In this document: piece by piece, positions 13,607 through 26,724 of the stretch
How the letters are laid out: the number at the start of each line of letters is the position of its first letter
Position numbering within the stretch: the stretch's first letter is position 1
Assembly (NCBI GenBank): GCA_918026815.1
Contig: CAKJVC010000229.1
Location: 353,716 to 417,715 of the forward strand
Length of the DNA: 64,000 bases
Direction of reading: 5' to 3'
Source: Chalara sp. BL73
Taxonomy: Eukaryota > Ascomycota > Leotiomycetes > Helotiales
Translations under genes and position numbers: made by a program
The notes under the pieces: model-generated
Told to the model about the DNA's origin: nothing
Databases searched by the model: none
What the model saw: the letters and a program-made list of their open reading frames with translations, nothing else

Positions 13607-15124
13607 TTAAGATGCGGAGACGGCGGCGATGATGTGAACGTTGCTCTGGCGTGACGATGCAGGCATCTCCAGCTGAGGATGAATCATTGGAGACACTGGA
13701 TAATATCCGCTGTTTCGTAGGGGCTGATACCCATGTGTGCCAGTGGGTGATGACGATGATATTGTGCCTGCAATGTCGGGGTGGCTCTGCTTTCGCGACG
13801 CTGTTCTATAGAGCAGATCTTCGCAGGAGCTTTGTGATCCACTGTATAATCTACTCACCTCACGAGTAGGGTACACTTCATTTCCCCGATTCGATATACC
13901 TGTCGGAGAGGCGTAATTAAGGTGTGTCTCAGAGTTGCCAGACAATGTATGATATGAAGCTGTCATTGGCGAATTATCAGCGATCGAGTTGTCGTTCAAA
14001 GCATTCAATATGTTCATTGGACCATAGCTCACGACACTATTGTAAGTCTGAAGACCATCCAGGCTGCGGCTAGGTTGAGAAACATGGATATTGGCATGGC
14101 CATCAATGGGCCGAACAAGCGGAGCTTGCGATTGACGGCCGGTCGCGGGATACGGCAGAATTCGATCGGGACCGGCAACGGGTAGGGACGAGGGTAGGGA
14201 CGGGGGTAGGGACGGGGCTATACCGTTCAGTGAGAGGTTTTTGGACTCGGGGCTTACGGTAGGTCGAACTGAATATCCAGTTCCCTGGTATCCAGGGTGA
14301 AGCAGGGCTTCCGAGAAAGTTGGATGTGCCCCGCCACTGGAAGATCCACCGTAGGCAGAAATGCCAACTTGATCTGGACTCAATAAATGATAAGAGGGTG
14401 TATGAAGGTTGTAGTCAACATTGCCGTCAGTAACCTCGCTATACGAAGATGGCATATTGTAGTATTTTACCGGATACTGAAAAGAGGGCACCGAGTTTTG
14501 TCGATAGGGGAACCCATCCAGGTTTAGAGTTGTTGAAAAGTACTGCGCTCCATTTGGAACGCTCAGTCGGAAAGGTCGAACAACTGCCGCTGGAGCCTCG
14601 AATGAAGAATTGCTTGCATCACTTTTGAATTGTGCTTCTTGAGATTGAACCTGCAGAGCCATGTAAGTGCAAGCTCGAAGCTCACTAAATGGAGTGAATG
14701 CTGAGTATCGAACCTAACTTACTCTCAGGAATTGGCATACATCATTTCCGGCTGACTTGCAATTTGTACATGCCCCCCCATTTCCTGTGTCACCACTACA
14801 ACGGATCTTCCGCTTTCTGCAACGACCACACTGTAGGTACAATCAGATTGGCTCAGCCAAGATGGATTCTTCAATAGGGTGAGTTGATAAAGTAAACTCC
14901 TGGAGAAATATACTTACAGCGACTGGAATTCTGCGTCTCACACCGGATGAATTTGTTTCTGATTCCGTTGACTGACCATTCCGTGCCTCGTGGGAATGTC
15001 GGTGGCCAATGTAAGGTCCTTGGGGTAGATCATGCGAGAGAGGATATCCTTGGCCACGCCTATTAATGCGGCGATGAAATCCCAGCTCACCATCACTCCC
15101 ATAACAACGGGATCCTGAACCCAT
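13607..15124 (-). CDS. Zn2Cys6 transcription factor
   Basis: Three exons on the minus strand (15124-14918, 14830-14723, 14650-13607) give 452 residues. The zinc cluster lies entirely in the small second exon: residues 70-101 follow C-X2-C-X6-C-X9-C-X2-C-X7-C, with the basic run GRCRKRKIRC and preceding RRRIPVA. The long C-terminal exon is Ser/Pro/Tyr-rich and lacks a clear fungal regulator domain, so it is probably a disordered activation region. A short Pro/Leu/Ser tandem repeat sits near residue 250 and is encoded by a 12-bp DNA repeat. The Met at 15122-15124 directly follows a TAG, so an additional 5' exon is possible. Targets are unknown. Confidence 0.82.
14178..14217 (+). repeat. 12-bp tandem repeat (GGGTAGGGACG units)
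   Basis: About three imperfect copies of a GGGTAGGGACGA/G unit. It lies in the coding sequence of the minus-strand zinc-cluster gene, where it encodes a Pro-Ser-Leu-Pro repeat. Confidence 0.85.
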
Positions 15125-18100
15125 CTACTTGAAGATTAGATTCTAAGTCAGAATCCCAAGTACACAGGTTTGTCGGGAGCCACGGTGTCCACATACCTTG
15201 TTTGATGCAATAAGAAAATGAGGGGAGGTGGAAAAGGGACTGAAAACAAAGACTGGAAGGGAGGGCTTTCTTAGATACTGAGCGAGTGTGATATAGCTAG
15301 GCCGTTTTGGCTGGTGGGATGACAGTCTATTTGATGGATCACAGCTTCTTTCGGTCACATCAGGCTTAATCGGCTTGCATGTTTGCCCCCATGCTGCTGA
15401 GGTAGTGTTCCTCACGCATGAATTCTCAAATGTGATAAGTCGAATGTATAATTTGCACAGTATGCTGGTACTATCCCCCATAACACATGGCCATCTTTCT
15501 CAAGGTTAACGGCCTCATGGGGCATGCTGAGTCTGTGGGGCAAGAGGCGGATAGCTGCAGTAATCAAGGTATGGGCTTGTACCTATCATCCCACTAAAAT
15601 ATACAAGGCAATAGAAGCTCTCTGCTGCAAACAGATGTTAGACAAGTCTCGTTAAATGATTAAGAATGTTGCATTTTTGGTTATGCCTTCTCGACAGTTT
15701 AAGACAGGCTGAAGTTCAGCCCCAGCCAATGGACTACCAAGTCCTGCTAAATAGAAGAGTTTACTTTGATGAAAACTGCCCACTCTCAGACAAAAGCTTC
15801 ATATCGTAACCAGAGGTCAGAAGATCCTGGGCTTCCTGCCTGTTACCCCACACATATTGGAGATGTACCCATCCTCCCGTTTGAGCACCAACAGAGCACT
15901 CCACTGGCAGGCCCCCACAGGCTCAAAAATCTCCGTCCTGCTTTCAGAGAGGGCCACAGCCTGATAGCTTCTTGACAGACAACTTCGAGGCTATTGGCAT
16001 AAAAAAGGGCAAACAACTGTCAAAAGTTTGCTCAACGGGGATTGTCATACATAGCGCAAACTTAGGGGTTTCTTGCACTTTCCATCGTCTAAGCGAAACA
16101 AATGTTGGCTTGCTCCAAGGTACCTGCCGGACACTTCAATAATTCCTCTACCAATTATGCAAAAACTATAGTGCAGCTGCAGGCACAGTGCTTCCTGACG
16201 CAAGCCACTGCCAGCAAGAAATATTATCTGCAGCATGTAACCTATATAAAGCCATCCGCTCTTGCCTTTCTTCTACTGCACCTACTAGCTAAAATCTTGA
16301 CCGCTCCTTGCAAGAGACTGTGAGGATATTATTCATATCAAGTGATCGATCGATTAAGTCTAAATCCAAGGGGCATAATTGCTAAGGAAAACATTAGCGA
16401 TCATTTTCCACATATCAACACTGTGCCTCAAAACCATTTGTTTGCTACACAAACCGTTGGTGATAGCTACTAAGGAACCATGCACGACAGGTCAGAGGGG
16501 GCTTTTGAGATTCTACAGTCAATTGAAAGTTGCAGACCACAATGCGGTCTAAAGATACAGCTTGTGATATCCACAAGAACGTTGCGAGATATTCTTGATC
16601 GTTGTATTCGAATGACGCGAATCGGAAGTGCGATACTGTGTTGAAAACCATCTCAACATTCACAGTTCGACAGCATCATCTAGAGTGCAGAAGTTGGCAT
16701 TATAGCCCAGGAGCTGCATAGATACTGTAACATGAGATATGTATTCTAAATCTCTTTTCATTTGAAATGGTCGCACAGGAAGTGCGAAAGAAGTTTCTGG
16801 ACCAACGATGGCAGATCTAACCTTTGCATCGGGCATGGTGACACTGCTTGCAGATATGGTTTCGCAGAATGACTGCCGTAGAAATAGTTCAGTGATATCA
16901 AACCAGAGTAGTACAATATCGGTATGCCGATAACGCCTCCGGCTTGGAATATGGTCTAAGCATGCAGTAATTGAATCAGGTTGGGCTAAAACTACCCGGT
17001 ATTGTAGCTTGTCTTTCATAGTTAAAGCTTTCCGTTTTGCCATAAAAAACAACCTGAATACGCCGAAAAACACTCAGATAAGCCTTTGGAAGGCTGATGC
17101 TGTATAATGTAGGACCACTGCCATTCGACGCAACGTTCAGTCATTGATGCTCTACCATAGCAATCAGAAGCACAATGCTGTGGCAACTTGCTATGTGTGA
17201 CTCTAATCTGAGTGACAAGCAATGCGAGTCGAGGAAGTTCAAGACATGCTGCCACCAGGGGGCTCTTCTGCCACCTACTGAGACTATACAGGCATCCGAA
17301 AGCTGTCGATTGTCCCAGGGCCTGTCTCTAACTGAAAAGCGTGCTGCTGGCCACTGGCACATGTTTCAGCTCCAGGGGGTTAGGATTAGTATTAGGATTC
17401 GAAAAAAAAAAACGCGGATGGCTGCTTGCTGATAGCAAGAGATTCATTGTTAGCGCTCTCGGGGAAGCAGCAAGATATGCAACTTCCCGTGGGCTAGCCT
17501 AAATAGGTGGCAACTCCAAAATCCTGGGTGTCATGCAATGGGGTATCAAACGCCATACGAAGTTGCCTGCGTAAGATGAAGACAACCATTTTGAGTAGCT
17601 CAAGTGCTGATCCAGGGGATGAAAGGGTGTCAAACATTCATCCGCATGTTGTCACTGATAGACAGCATACTTTGGAATGGACTAGATTGAGAGGCTGTCA
17701 GACAAAGAAGAAACCTAGGTGTCTTTCTAGTGAGAGTGGCCATAGTGATAGAATGGCGGCATGCGCCATACGTAAGAGTCCTGTGGCTCTCTGGCACTAC
17801 CAGTGCTTCAGATAACTCGGTTTCGATAACTCTCACAGACATCTCCTCCGGCGTATCCGTCACAGTAATGGCACGGTATCAAGAGATTCCCACGTCCTAC
17901 TCACAGTAAGACTATGATTCTTGCAAGAGCAAGGCTTCTTTCCCCCATGGGGTCACTCCGATGTCCTCTTTTATGATTGCAACCCAGTTGCATTCACACC
18001 ACATTGGATGATGCTTTCGGGAAGTTAGAGAGGAGCGGCCATCGTAGCACATCGGGAGATCGCTCATGCCGATATTTATGGACGTTTCCTTAGGAGTTTA

Positions 18101-18986
18101 ATATAGGGGAGATACGTACGTACCAAGAAGCTACGGTGAATCACTTACCAGGCACACTATAACTATGATATCACGTGAACAAATCACAAAGCAACTCGCC
18201 TGAAGTCAAGTTCAATGATGCCCGCAGCCGTCCTACAAGATTTTTCCAAAGACAGACACGCCAATTCGAGCCGAAAGTTGAGATGCTAATTAGTTTCACC
18301 GACTCCTGGCAATCAGGCAGAACATTTGAGATCTGAGGAATGCAAATATCAAATGCGAGTCTAAGAAAGGAAGGTGAATAAAGAATTGCATGAGAGAGAG
18401 AGAGAGAGAATATGGTTGGGACATCGTTAAAGGAGATGAGCCTAAGTATGATGGTATAGCAGGTGTAGAACGGATGCGGAAGATTCAAGCTGCAATTATG
18501 ATACTATTGGATGAGATGAGGAACAATTATAAAAAAGCATCAGCACGTGGAAGGGATAGGGGAAATGATATTATGACTTACTCACTTGCTGCAGCCGCAT
18601 TGCTGTGACAAGAGACTGGATCCTATAGCCTTCTTCCACCTATTCAGCGTGGAGACGATTTATCATCTTAGGCTTGTGTGGCATGCATAGAGTCCCTAAA
18701 TGCTAGCTTTGAGTTATCATATACACATACTGCACTAGAAGGCATGCAAATATCGTGGTCCAAGGACAAAATTTGTGCCTGTAGTCACTATGAAGCGGGC
18801 ACAGAACGCTAGTCCTATTTAGGCAAACTGTCCCTAGAATAACTATGCAAGGCTGAACATTGATCCTCATGTATCGTGAGGGAAAAAGACAATAAATTTC
18901 TCCCCTACCACTTTTCATCATCGATGCAGAATATTTAGAATGCAACCCAAGGCACTCAATTAGCAGGCTACATAATTTTCGAAATC
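15125..18986. other. 3.8 kb gene-poor region
   Basis: I find no gene I can name. Two abutting minus-strand open frames (17073-16660 and 16663-16445) look weakly protein-like but match nothing I recognise. A short GA microsatellite sits near 18391-18410. The left edge is probably the 5' leader of the zinc-cluster gene. Confidence 0.45.
18390..18410. repeat. GA dinucleotide microsatellite
   Basis: A run of about nine GA units in non-coding DNA. Confidence 0.8.
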
Positions 18987-20455
18987 ATGAGCGTCCTCCT
19001 TGAAACATCAGCAGGCGACATCGTCATTGACCTACTGGTTGACTACTCTCCTAAGCTCTGCGAAAAGTGAGTCCGCTCTCTCCGTCCCTTGCCTGTAGTT
19101 AACTGAAAGCATAGAGACTAATACTTCGATCGTAATATAGCTTTCTGAAGCTGTGCAAGATAAAGTATTACAACTTTTCTCCCGTCCACAGTGTCCAGAA
19201 AAACTTCTCTTTCCAAACCGGCGATCCTCTTGGTGGCTCGCAAGAAAGCGATGGCGGAAGCTCAATATGGGGAATTTTGGACGGGCCCGTGAAGAGAACC
19301 TTTGTGGCAGATCTCCATCCCAAATTGAAACATGCGGAACGTGGCACAGTTAGTATGGCTACGGTTGCGAGTCAACGAGATCCAGACGAGCGCCTTGCTG
19401 GAAGTCAGTTTCTTATCACACTTGGCGACGAGTTAGACTATTTAGATGGCAAAGCAGCGATATTTGGCAAAGTTGTTGAGGGTTTTGATGCGTTGGAGAA
19501 GATAAATGAGGCATTTTGCGATGAGAAAGGACGACCTTTGGTTGACATACGCATCAAGCACACTGTTATTCTAGACGACCCCTACAATGACCCTACTGGA
19601 TTAGTCGAACCCCCTGAGAGCCCTCTACCCAGTAAGGCGCAGCTGGCCACAGTCCGGATTGGGGATGATGAGAAGATCGAGGATGAGGCGGACCCGGAGG
19701 TCGTTGAGAAGCGACGGCGGGAACGAGAGGCTAGAGCCCAAGCTTTAACGTTGGAGATGGTTGGTGATCTGCCATTCGCAGAAGTAAAACCACCCGAGAA
19801 TGTTCTATTTGTATGCAAACTCAATCCTGTCACAGCTGGTGAGTGCACGCCTTCGGGTCTTTCTACGTGGAGCTCTTGCTAAAAATTATGCCTAGATGAT
19901 GACCTAGAGATGATCTTCTCACGGTTTGGCAAGATTTTGTCTTGCGAAATCATTCGCGACAAGCGCACGGGTGACAGTCTACAATATGCATTCATAGAAT
20001 TTGAAGAACAATCATCCTGCGAGCAAGCCTACTTCAAAATGCAGGACGTTCTTATCGACGACAAGCGGATTCATGTCGACTTCTCACAGTCCGTCTCCAA
20101 GCTCTCTGACTCATGGCGGGATAGCACAAACGCGAAACGTCGCCGTGGTGGTGGCGGCTTTGGAGGCGTAAGTGGATTGGAGAAGAAGAGGCAGTACAAG
20201 GTGGGAGATTACAGCGGCGGAAGAAGAGACAATTATGGAATGGTACATGACGAGGATGAGCTGCGAAGAAGGCATGAAATGGAGAAAAAGTATAATTCGG
20301 GGAAAAGAGAGAGGAGTCGTAGCCGCAGTCCTCAAAGCTATAGATATGAGAGTTCGAGGAGTTACAAAGGAAGGGATAGGGGCAGAGATTATCGGGAAAG
20401 AGATCACAGGGACCGTTACCGAGACGATGACCATTACCAGTCGTCAAGAAGATAG
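18987..20455 (+). CDS. cyp6: cyclophilin-RRM peptidyl-prolyl isomerase (PPIL4/Cyp6 type)
   Basis: Exons 18987-19066, 19141-19838 and 19896-20455 give 445 residues. Residues 1 to about 165 are a cyclophilin domain ([32 protein letters not shown]). The position equivalent to the cyclosporin-contacting Trp of CypA is Tyr (DYLDGK), as in PPIL4-type enzymes, which predicts weak drug binding. An acidic/basic linker leads to an RRM (about 250-325; RNP2 LFVCKL, RNP1 QYAFIEFE). The tail is rich in Arg, Asp, Ser and Gly, like RS-domain proteins. The family acts in the nucleus with the spliceosome. The domain order matches the family exactly, so confidence is high; catalytic activity is inferred only. 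Confidence 0.93.
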
Positions 20456-20991
20456 TCCCTGAAATATAATGCATGGTTGACCAGCTTTATCCCTCACAGC
20501 TTTTCAAGGATGGATATTTCGGTTGAGACATTTGTCAATTTGATACACTGCTAGGCATGCTACGTTTGGCGGGCTCACTATTATGTCGCAAGTTGCTTAA
20601 TATTTTCCTTTCTAGATTTCAGCAACCACATCACATGAGCTCAGACATGACGCTAATTTGCTGGCTTACTAGAATGATATTTCGAGGCATTGATTATGGA
20701 TATTCTTTCCCCGCCTATACTTACCATCATAGGTATGATCAAGCTATAGTTGTACTTGTCGTATATCAAGTTCCAATCTCACCGAAGAAATCTTCTCTTG
20801 TGTAAAGAAGAGAGTGAGATTGAGAGGCATTCATGCAATTTTTATCAAGCAATATGAACTGATGACACAGTTCTGTCTCTTCAACAATTAGATGCTAAGG
20901 TATTGGGAGCAAGTGGCTGGACATTGACCGCCTATCACATTGTGCTCCTGGGGTCACCAGATCTCTCATTCTCAACCGTGATCACCATCGT
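20456..20991. other. convergent intergenic region
   Basis: It lies between two 3' ends. No gene or structured element is evident. Confidence 0.5.
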
Positions 20992-23900
20992 TCATATTCC
21001 AACAACGAACCGGACTCCCATAAGAACACCACTGGCACGAAAAACCCCTTCCCTTTCTTGACGGATTGCTCTGACTGGTCTGCCAGCAGTAGGATCTAAT
21101 TCAGTATCTGGCCAGTCTGGTGTGTGCAGATACCCAAGAACAGAATCATCGCATAAGGAGTTTGGCTTCCATTTTCTTGGGGATTCTGAGTTTCTTATTG
21201 CAAACGCATTGTCAAATATCCCTGCAGTTGGGCCTAAACTTTCAGAGCTTTTGCTAGGCATGAGCCTAGCTAAGCTGGAATGGCCGCCGCATTCAGGTTC
21301 AACCCCCGGGGAAACAATAATGGTTGATTCTGCCTCATCGCTTAGTCTACTAGGGGAAGGTAGCTTATGCCCCGGGTTCGAGAGTGAAAATCGTGCTTGT
21401 CTTGGCTTAGATGCAGTGATAGCACCATTTTTTGTACGAGCTCGGGATGGCCTTGATGATGAGGCTTTGGTTATTTTCAACCCATCTTTTGATAAACGTG
21501 TATTTGATCCCTCAGTTGTCTGACTATAACGCCACGGCGTGGTGTCAAGGAAGTATCTGATTGGGTTCGAAGCGCACGCATCATGGCTAGCTCGTGACAC
21601 AAGCTTGTTAACACTCTTTTTCTCAAAAGGAATCGGTGCGAGTATCTCGTTCCGAATATTATCTGGTATTGTTATGTGATTCGAATTGATGGTGCTTGGC
21701 TGATTCTCATGTTGCGCATTTGGATTAGCCATAAGCCCTCTTGACATCGATTGATCTCCTCTTCCGCTAATTATGGGAGGATCCCGAGTGCTTGCTCGTC
21801 TTAGACTTCGGCCATTTTCTCGGAATGAGGTACCCAAAGATTCGTCAACCCCCATATAGGCCTGATGAGGCTCGAAAAGCGCACCTAATTCTCTGGCTGA
21901 CATTGATCGATGGGTAGGTCTCTTTCTCTTCACCGGTTGCTTTTCACTCTGGTTGCTATTGATCGATGGCAGATTACTCTCCGCTCTAAGACGCTTTGGT
22001 AGACTCCTTGAGGGGCCATTGATGTCCCCTTTTGTGTTTACCGGCGTTTCTTGCAGATTGAGAGAGGAGAATTTGTAACGATCGACTAACGTCGAGTATT
22101 TACCATATTTAGTGGAAAATATTATACTAGTGGTCGGATGCAGCGCCATCTTGTGTTTCTCCTCTGTGGCTAAGATGTTTCTGTTTATGAGCATGCTTGA
22201 CGCGTCTTCTGATTCCTCTATATTAGAGTGCCAATTTCTGCCTTCAAACTCGATCTGAGCAATATTGCGTTCGTGGACTCCAATGGTGGAAGCAATACCA
22301 CGAATGTTCTTAGGAGTCTTGATTTTCGTTTCTGCTTGGGATACCAAACGTACCATAGACACTTTGGTATGCTCTCGACCAGAAATTTGATTTTGATTCG
22401 AGGGTAGCTGACGGTGGATGATCTCCCTTGTTGGCACATTAGAACCAATTTGCAATAACCTAGAACGAGTGGCCATGTACGGGGCTAGATCAAGCCCGCC
22501 CTTAGAAAGCTCATCGAGCTTTTTGGAGTCTTCTACACCTCTGTACCTCTTTCTTGGGATACTCCTTGGTCCTTTCGGGTGCATTGGATGAATTCCCGAT
22601 TTCTTGCCACTGTCCACAACACCTTCTGGGAGATATTCTCGAGCTGGAGGATAAAAATGGGTTCCTGCCGTGGACCTTTCCCAAAGCATCGACTCTTCGA
22701 ACTGTCTGCTATCTACAGTGACTTGCGTAACCATAGACAACTGGTGTACGTTTATTGTCTCAGCGCGTGATTTTTCAGTTACGTCCGTCAACTCAGCACC
22801 ATTTGAATATGATGGAGATTCTTTGGATGCGTCAGACGTTTTGCCTAAAGCCGCGGCATTCAAGGCCGAGGATTTCTTCTTTTTCATCTCTTGTGGAGCC
22901 ACCGTCCAGACATGGCCAATTCCGCAGAAGCTTTCCGGAAGTTTGCGCCCTGGTCGATCCAAGGCTTTCTTATGACGACTCTTCCCAACTCTGCCCAAAG
23001 TAATGATAACATCGATAATTCCGGCCTTGGCACCGAACCCATCATGCCAGTGTTTGCTTTCAGGGATAGAAAGCTTTGATAAATTCTCTAGATAACTTCT
23101 CATCGGGTTAGGGGGGCTACCATAATTCTCCCATAGCTCAATTTCCTGGGATAGTAGGCTATTCACCGCGAACCAGCGCTCTTCCAATGATGCATATTTC
23201 GTGCTACTTGTCTCTTCTCCAACAGTCACTGGTAATGATACTGGGTTAATCGCCCAAGGGAGCTAGTGGGTGTCAGCCTTCTTTGTTGCTGAGCACTCTA
23301 CTCATAGTTGATGTTTGTAATAGCCTCTGGCTGATAATTTACTTTGTGAAGTCTCTTACCTCTATCCCCGTATCTACCCGTCTTCCCGAATATTGATGTT
23401 GCGATTCGTCGAATCCATCTTTACGTATGAGGGTAGCATTATTTCTGGGTCGAATCAGCCGACACTGAGTTAACTCGCCATTTAAGTAAATAGTCACGCA
23501 GATGCTACGATTCGGATGCGTCAGTAAGCATATAACCAGCCAGCCTAGCTGGGAAACGATTTACGAACTCTTGTGGTTTGAAGTTGACAAGACTTGGCAT
23601 TAAAGATTTTGGTGACAAGTCGACCACGACCTGTATTGGTGTTGGTTTTGTGATCGGCTTGATGAATTCATTCGGATCTAAGATTTTGTGTTTCATTCTT
23701 GTAGATAGCTGCGCTGATACGGGGCTAGATCTTCTTGATAGCAATGACGTGGGCATACTGGAGAGATCGCTAGAACCAGGAGAGCCGTCACGAACCTGGC
23801 TCCTCGGAAGCGACTGATGTGGTCGGGGCACTAGCAGGTCTCTCCCAACCTTCACAAGAAAAAAAGGCATTGTGTCATCGAAGAATCGGAGATGAGCAGA

Positions 23901-24635
23901 ATCCCCAAAAGCCCTATAGCATTCTAGCGTCAGTATCTACATTATTCTGGTACAAGATAATTACTCTTTGAATGCATTAGACAATGCATAAACCTGTGTC
24001 TTAAATGCCACTTACTCTTCTCTTAGATCTTCATATATGTAACCTTTAGCTGGACCCGTCTGGATAGGCTGCCGCGCCAGTGATCGAAGCCTGGCTAGCC
24101 TCACCTCGAATGTCTCTTCTTGCAGCATCTCCTCCCTGTTTTCGCTGGCGTAATTAGACCATGGCTTTGCTGGATCCCAAGCCCTCAGCTTCACTGTCGT
24201 TCCGAGAGCATTATATATAGGCATCGTAGCAGATGCTCCATTCACAGTCTATGTAGAGTACAGTCTCTGGCGAGGGGGAACCATCCTACTGGTGACAATT
24301 GACAAATTAGCAGGTAAGAATTAGCGAATTCCTCGAAGGAGCTTGAGCGCAGAGTCTGCGAATCAAGTTAGCTCATCTAATAGTCTGTTTTAAACAAGAG
24401 CGTAACCTGGTTGAAGGGAAGTTGTGGACGGCGTGACATATGTGGTCAGAGACTTCAAAGTTAAGTGTTGGGGTTTCGACACGTATATGCCCAAACCCTT
24501 TGCAGAGCTGGTGTCAATGCGAATTTCTTTGTAGAGGCGATGGAGTGTGGTTGCGGCCGTGACCGTGGAATAAATTCCCCCAGAATTGGTAGGCTCAAGG
24601 GATCCTTCCTCATTCAGTCGTATTGACAGTACCAT
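20992..24635 (-). CDS. large multi-exon protein of unknown function
   Basis: Not recognised. The probable exons on the minus strand are 24635 to about 24400, about 24248-24016, 23913-23565, 23464-23360 and 23262-20992, totalling about 1060 residues. Joins at 24016/23913 (GTAAGT donor) and 23360/23262 are well supported by frame. The join near 23565/23464 uses GTAAAT and CTCAG, and the first intron boundaries are uncertain. The N-terminal 400 residues look folded (AWDPAKPWSNYASENREE, HLRFFDDTMPFFLVKVGRD, EERWFAVNSLLSQEIELW). The rest is Ser/Pro/Lys-rich with basic patches such as PVKRKRPTHR, suggesting a nuclear, largely disordered region. The short motif GIGHVWTVAPQEMKKKKSS near residue 400 ends the ordered part. 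No catalytic motif is evident. Confidence 0.7.
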
Positions 24636-25557
24636 AACAGGAAAGCGCTATCTAGTCACCAGAGCTCTAAGTTGTACATTCTGAAGTAACTTAGGAATGC
24701 AGTAAGTAGATGATTATCCACTACTTTGGAGATATCTTTGGCTTCTGGAAACAATTTAATGGCTAGATATGACAAACCGCAATTTAATGTGTATAGACCA
24801 CGATTATCGACGCCATATCTTAAGCTGAAGAAGTCATATAGCTATCTTGATGATTTTTTGGTAAGCAACAGATTGGTGCCTTGTACAGCGCACGCTGCAT
24901 GCGACAAAGCTGAAATACCGCTTCAAGCATCATCTTTTGCATTGAAATAATGAGTTGCTATTGCATCAGTGACTAACAAAACCCGCAATCCAGTGGATAG
25001 AAGTAAATGCTGATTCTTGATAATGCCAAATGTATTTGATTATCCTGTACGTGGAAAAATGCACTTTGTCCAAGTTGAAATGGCTTGCGACCAAAATTCC
25101 AGCCATCATACGAATTGTTCTCACCTGGTCAGACTTCAAAGAGTTCCGAAACTTGAGATGTTCGAAAATGTAGCATATATCCAAATTATTACATTAAATG
25201 CAAGGCGGCTGTTCAAGGCATCAAGAGGATCTTGCTGGAACCAAAGGAGGCTTCAAGAAAGTTTGGCGTTCGTACATTGTGAGCAGAACTCGTGGACTAA
25301 CCCTAGTTAGTGACATATGAAAATGAAAATGGGTTTGTGATATATCGCAACACCTTATTTTATCTTTATGCAGACCAACTAGACTCGACTTAATTATAGG
25401 GCCGAAATGAGCCTTGAATTAATGGTCGTAGTTCTCCAGGAAAGTATTCAGGAGAGCTTTCTGTTTTCTGCTTGAATGTTAGAATAATTGTCCTAGATTG
25501 GAAAGTAGGAAAGATCGCGTACCATTTTCATCTATTCAAATCGCGGTCACGCCTGGC

Positions 25558-26381
25558 TTATGAAAGCGGAATGTCCGCATCTGTTATCGCCTCCGTCTCT
25601 GCATCAGGCCAGGCTTGTCTGAGATCATTATTATCAGCCTCACTTGCCAGCAACTCCCCCAGTATCTCAATGGATTCTTGATAGACTCCACCAATCTCCA
25701 TATCAAGTGGATCATCGATCTCCATTCCATTCTCGGATTCTGCTTCATCATTGCCCTCTCCCTGCTCTGCCTCAAGATCTTTCCCCATAACCTCAACTGC
25801 AACTAGCCTAGTTCTCTCAAAAAGGCTCTTGCACCGGACCATATCAGTTTTACTAAACCCAACGTTCTTGCCTAAATCAAAGCCTGGAAGCGGACTTCCT
25901 GTACCACTATCCTTCCCTTTTAACAGACTAGAGAATGCACGATCTAGTTTATTCAGCAATGCAAAGGTAGGCTTCGGCGCACCCGGAAAGCCTGGGAGGT
26001 ACGAAACTACAGCTAATGCTATTTCCATAAGATATGGAACTTGAAGATGAGCTGTGTTCATGATTTAGAAGCTGTGGATCATGTATCCAAGGTGCTGTAC
26101 TCACGTGTGCCTGTTAGCCAAATCACATCCACCACCTCAGTTATATCATTACACACTTCTGTGATGCTGGTATATCTTGGCACTTCTTCATCGTTGCTAG
26201 AAGGCTGTAGCCTCTTTACATATCTTCTTGAGATGTGAAGCAACCTGGTATCAATATATCGTCTTGCAATTTCTTCTTTGCTAGAACCAGCCTTCAAAGG
26301 ACGAGAGCGAGGTTGAGGGAGAGTAGATGTGATTGACACAGAGGATGAATTTGTAGGTGTAGGGCTCGGTAATGCTGCCAT
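25558..26381 (-). CDS. conserved fungal protein of unknown function
   Basis: Two exons, 26381-26105 and 26051-25558, joined by a 53-nt GTGAGT...CAG intron, give 256 residues. The start is low-complexity Ser/Thr/Pro. A helical segment follows (SKEEIARRYIDTRLLHISRRYVKRL), then the core VVDVIWLTGT-PHLQVPYLMEIAL, then LPGFPGAPKPTFALLNKLD and LFERTRLVAVEVM. The tail is strongly acidic. The core looks like a family I have seen in many filamentous fungi without an established function; I do not assign one. It lies head-to-head with the CTNNBL1-like gene at 26725, with about 340 bp between the starts, so they probably share a promoter region. Confidence 0.75.
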
Positions 26382-26724
26382 TGCGATGTTGTGTACCGTG
26401 TACTGTGTTCCAGGTTTTCTCTTATGTAAAGATACTGAAAATGAAAGTCGTGAAGCCCAATAAGAACGGCCAGATGAGCGATGCAGGGAATGGTTTGGTC
26501 ACTAATCAATCAATGAGAATTGTAAATGGTTAAACGTCACGTGAAAACTGGGCCTCAACCTCAATCCCTGTCCTAAATTTGGGAGCTGCCAGCATCTGCG
26601 CGATACGATAGCTTGGTGGAGATATATTGTTGTATCAATTTCTTCCCCGGCATGTACAATTGAGATTACTATGCCTGCACAAGCGTGAGCACTTCATTAT
26701 TTTCAGGCAACAGATGAAGACACA

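Noticed and set aside
18390..18608. Open frame beginning with Arg-Glu repeats
   Set aside because: It starts in a GA microsatellite and has no recognisable protein features after it.
20052..20474. Minus-strand frames opposite the cyclophilin-RRM tail
   Set aside because: They are antisense to the Arg/Ser/Asp-rich tail, whose composition keeps the opposite strand open.
23505..23564. Frameshift in the large unknown gene
   Set aside because: A 100-nt intron with GTAAAT and CTCAG boundaries explains the frame change without an error, although the boundary remains unproven.
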